NCBI GenBank assembly: GCA_028335825.1
Contig: JAIOKI010000026.1
Coordinates: forward strand, 62,001 to 126,000
Reading direction: 5' to 3'
From: Nosema muscidifuracis
Taxonomy: Eukaryota; Microsporidia; Nosematidae
Length of the DNA: 64,000 nt
In this document: positions 62,438 to 64,000 of the stretch, piece after piece
How positions within the stretch are numbered: position 1 is the first letter of the stretch
Layout: every line of letters starts with the position of its first letter
Notes under the pieces: generated by a model
Database searches by the model: none
What the model was told of the DNA's origin: nothing
Seen by the model: only the letters and a program-made list of their open reading frames with translations
Program-made: the position numbers and the translations under genes

Positions 62438-64000
62438 TTAATAAAAATATCCCTGTATAAATCCTAATGCTCCAATCAATAACAAACCTAATATACTAAA
62501 TATTGACCCAATACATGATACTTTAAAACTACCAGATTTATATTTTGTTTTTGCAAGCATTAAACTAAAAGCTGATCCCATTATAAATACTAATAAAGTT
62601 ACAACAATCATAATTTCATTATTATATACCATATTTGTAGAACTTTCTCCCACGATTTTATCTCTAACAAAATTTGAACAATTATTCATAAGAGTATTCA
62701 AGGTAGAAGAAATTCCAGGTAAATTAGCTTCAGTATTATTATAAGGAGAAATTTCATTATAAAAATTTTTTATGGTTGACATATTATCATTTTTATCAAA
62801 TTCTAATGTCATCATTTTGTCAGTAGTAGATTCAGATAATATCTGGTTGGTGGTATTTGCAAAGTTATCATTAGTATATGAATTGTAAATAGAAGATTTA
62901 TTCTTTTTATTAGATTTATCTAAAAAATGATCCTCATTAAAATTAGGATTCTTAGTAGTCGGAATTCCTTTGGTAGTCTTATTAATTTTTTTAGTAGTCG
63001 GAATTCCTTTGGTAGTCGTATTAATTTTTTTAGTAGTCGGAATTCCTTTGGTAGTCTTCTTATTTTCTTTGGTAGTCTTATTAATTTCTTTAGTAGTCGG
63101 AATTCCTTTGGTAGTCTTATTAATTTCTTTAGTAGTCGAAATTCCTTTGGTAGTCGTATTAATTTCTTTAGTAGTCGGAATTCCTTTGGTAGTCGTATTA
63201 ATTTCTTTAGTAGTCGGAATTCCTTTGGTAGTCGTATTAATTTTTTTAGTAGTCGTATCAAGATCTTCTTCTTTAGAAAAATAGTCTTCATTTGCATAAT
63301 TGTAGTCTTCATCAAAATAATCATGGCTCTCAGTTATATCGGGTAGTGTAGTCGTAATTTGATTTGTTTCTGACTTACTTGATGCATTTTTTCCAGCATA
63401 TTCATCACAATTATCATTTGATATCCTCCATACTGAAGTAAATTCATTCTTAGTACTTGGTATCATCCTATCTTTGTATTCTTCAGGTATACATTTGGTA
63501 AAGAAAGATCTATTTTTAAGTGGTATTTCCAAGCACTCTTTATCTTCCTTACAATAATCGACAATATCATCAACTGTACATTCTATATTTTCAAATATTC
63601 TTTTTAATTCAGTAGAATTTTCCCTACAGTGAAGAATATGTTTTTCTTGAAGACTAGTCAATTTCATATTATTGTACCTTAAAGATTTAGGACTATCAAA
63701 TTTAAGACATTTAACACAATCTTTATCAGAATTATATTCTTTATCAACATAGCATATATTATTATTTTTTGAACAGTCCATATACTTATCATCATTTAAG
63801 AGTTTTTTAAAATATTTATGATTAGTATCAATTTTTAATAATTTTCCTATACACTCTCTATTACATTGACATTTCTTTTTATATTTACGTAAAATACATT
63901 TTTGAAGATCTGCAGGCATCAGTTTTCTACTTTCAGGATCCTTAAAGGCATTTTCAATTATTTTGATATCTTCTTTTAGCTTTTTTTCTAAGTTTTCATA
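62438..64000 (-). CDS. Cys-module/hairpin surface protein, member 6 (5' end outside window)
   Basis: The frame stays open from the first internal ATG (63919) back to the window edge, and the extra 27 codons read as a charged helix as in the other members. The true start therefore lies beyond 64000. Module 1 has LQKCILRKYKKKCQCNREC and DDKYMDC; module 2 has IECTVDDIVDYCKEDKEC and TKCIPEEY, very like member 4 (EKCIPEEY). The linker is a 13-residue repeat, GIPTTKEINTTTK, in about nine copies, Thr- and Lys-rich and possibly O-glycosylated. Two membrane helices end the protein in QGYFY. Function unknown; probable surface antigen. Confidence 0.82.
   Translation of the reverse strand, partial: YENLEKKLKEDIKIIENAFKDPESRKLMPADLQKCILRKYKKKCQCNRECIGKLLKIDTNHKYFKKLLNDDKYMDCSKNNNICYVDKEYNSDKDCVKCLKFDSPKSLRYNNMKLTSLQEKHILHCRENSTELKRIFENIECTVDDIVDYCKEDKECLEIPLKNRSFFTKCIPEEYKDRMIPSTKNEFTSVWRISNDNCDEYAGKNASSKSETNQITTTLPDITESHDYFDEDYNYANEDYFSKEEDLDTTTKKINTTTKGIPTTKEINTTTKGIPTTKEINTTTKGISTTKEINKTTKGIPTTKEINKTTKENKKTTKGIPTTKKINTTTKGIPTTKKINKTTKGIPTTKNPNFNEDHFLDKSNKKNKSSIYNSYTNDNFANTTNQILSESTTDKMMTLEFDKNDNMSTIKNFYNEISPYNNTEANLPGISSTLNTLMNNCSNFVRDKIVGESSTNMVYNNEIMIVVTLLVFIMGSAFSLMLAKTKYKSGSFKVSCIGSIFSILGLLLIGALGFIQGYFY
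62945..63265 (-). repeat. 39-bp coding repeats (GIPTTKEINTTTK)
   Basis: About eight units of 39 bases, one altered by an inserted short unit (KENKK). They encode the linker of the gene at the window edge. Neighbouring units are almost identical. Confidence 0.85.

Noticed and set aside
62920-63346. Frames on both strands across the GIPTTKEINTTTK repeat
   Set aside because: Shadow frames of a 39-bp repeat.
1-64000. CRISPR array
   Set aside because: The many tandem repeats are AT-rich satellites or coding repeats without unique, equal-length spacers, and the genome is eukaryotic.
1-64000. tRNA or rRNA genes
   Set aside because: Scanned by eye for T-loop-like GGTTCGAATCC patterns and for G+C-rich structured blocks; none found. 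A dedicated tRNA search could still find one.
1-64000. Dictyostelium, Plasmodium or bacterial endosymbiont origin
   Set aside because: The A+T richness and Asn repeats would fit the first two, but the consistent CCC start signal, lack of introns and ABCG/homeodomain/LRR gene types fit Microsporidia better; the homeodomain, RING-H2 and E2 exclude bacteria.

Overview
The window looks like nuclear DNA of a microsporidian, an intracellular fungal-lineage parasite. It is extremely A+T rich, has no visible introns and carries compact single-exon genes. Almost every convincing start codon on both strands has a run of 3 to 5 C (rarely G) within about 25 bases upstream; such CCC/GGG-like start signals are characteristic of Microsporidia. 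The conserved genes fit this: a RecQ/Sgs1-type helicase, an ABCG half-transporter, a homeodomain protein, a RING-H2 protein and a Ubc12-like E2. Long, repeat-filled spacers point to one of the expanded, AT-rich microsporidian genomes; I cannot name the species.

Layout. 0-6 kb: two core genes on the plus strand (RecQ helicase, ABCG transporter) separated by tandem-repeat spacer. 7-12 kb: three plus-strand genes for secreted, single-pass (type I-like) membrane proteins that share a short D/E-x-W motif. 13.5-15 kb: a plus-strand leucine-rich-repeat protein with a hydrophobic N-terminus, split by one in-frame TAA. 17-38.4 kb: twelve minus-strand genes for small secreted proteins. Seven fall into three related families (A, B, C) of about 210 residues, eight share an N-terminal leader ending in a K/M-x-S/T motif, and three at the distal end are tiny and basic. 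39-42.2 kb: a core island of homeodomain, RING-H2 and Ubc12-like genes. 43-64 kb: a minus-strand array of paralogous proteins built of two cysteine modules, a hypervariable low-complexity linker and a two-helix membrane hairpin at the C-terminus. The array holds five full-length-type members (one running off the window edge), one of which (47.4-48.5 kb) is split by an in-frame TAA, plus a short hairpin-only member and, just before the cut-off one, a small plus-strand membrane protein. A basic repeat protein (45.3 kb) lies within it.

Taken together, about two thirds of the window is host-interface material (secreted, surface or membrane proteins) lying between housekeeping islands. The most interesting signals are the cysteine-module/hairpin family, which looks like a surface-antigen array, and the secreted cluster with its shared leader. 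Several spacers contain richer-composition patches that resemble old, decayed Ty3/gypsy retroelement coding sequence; these are weakly supported. No tRNA, rRNA or CRISPR was seen.
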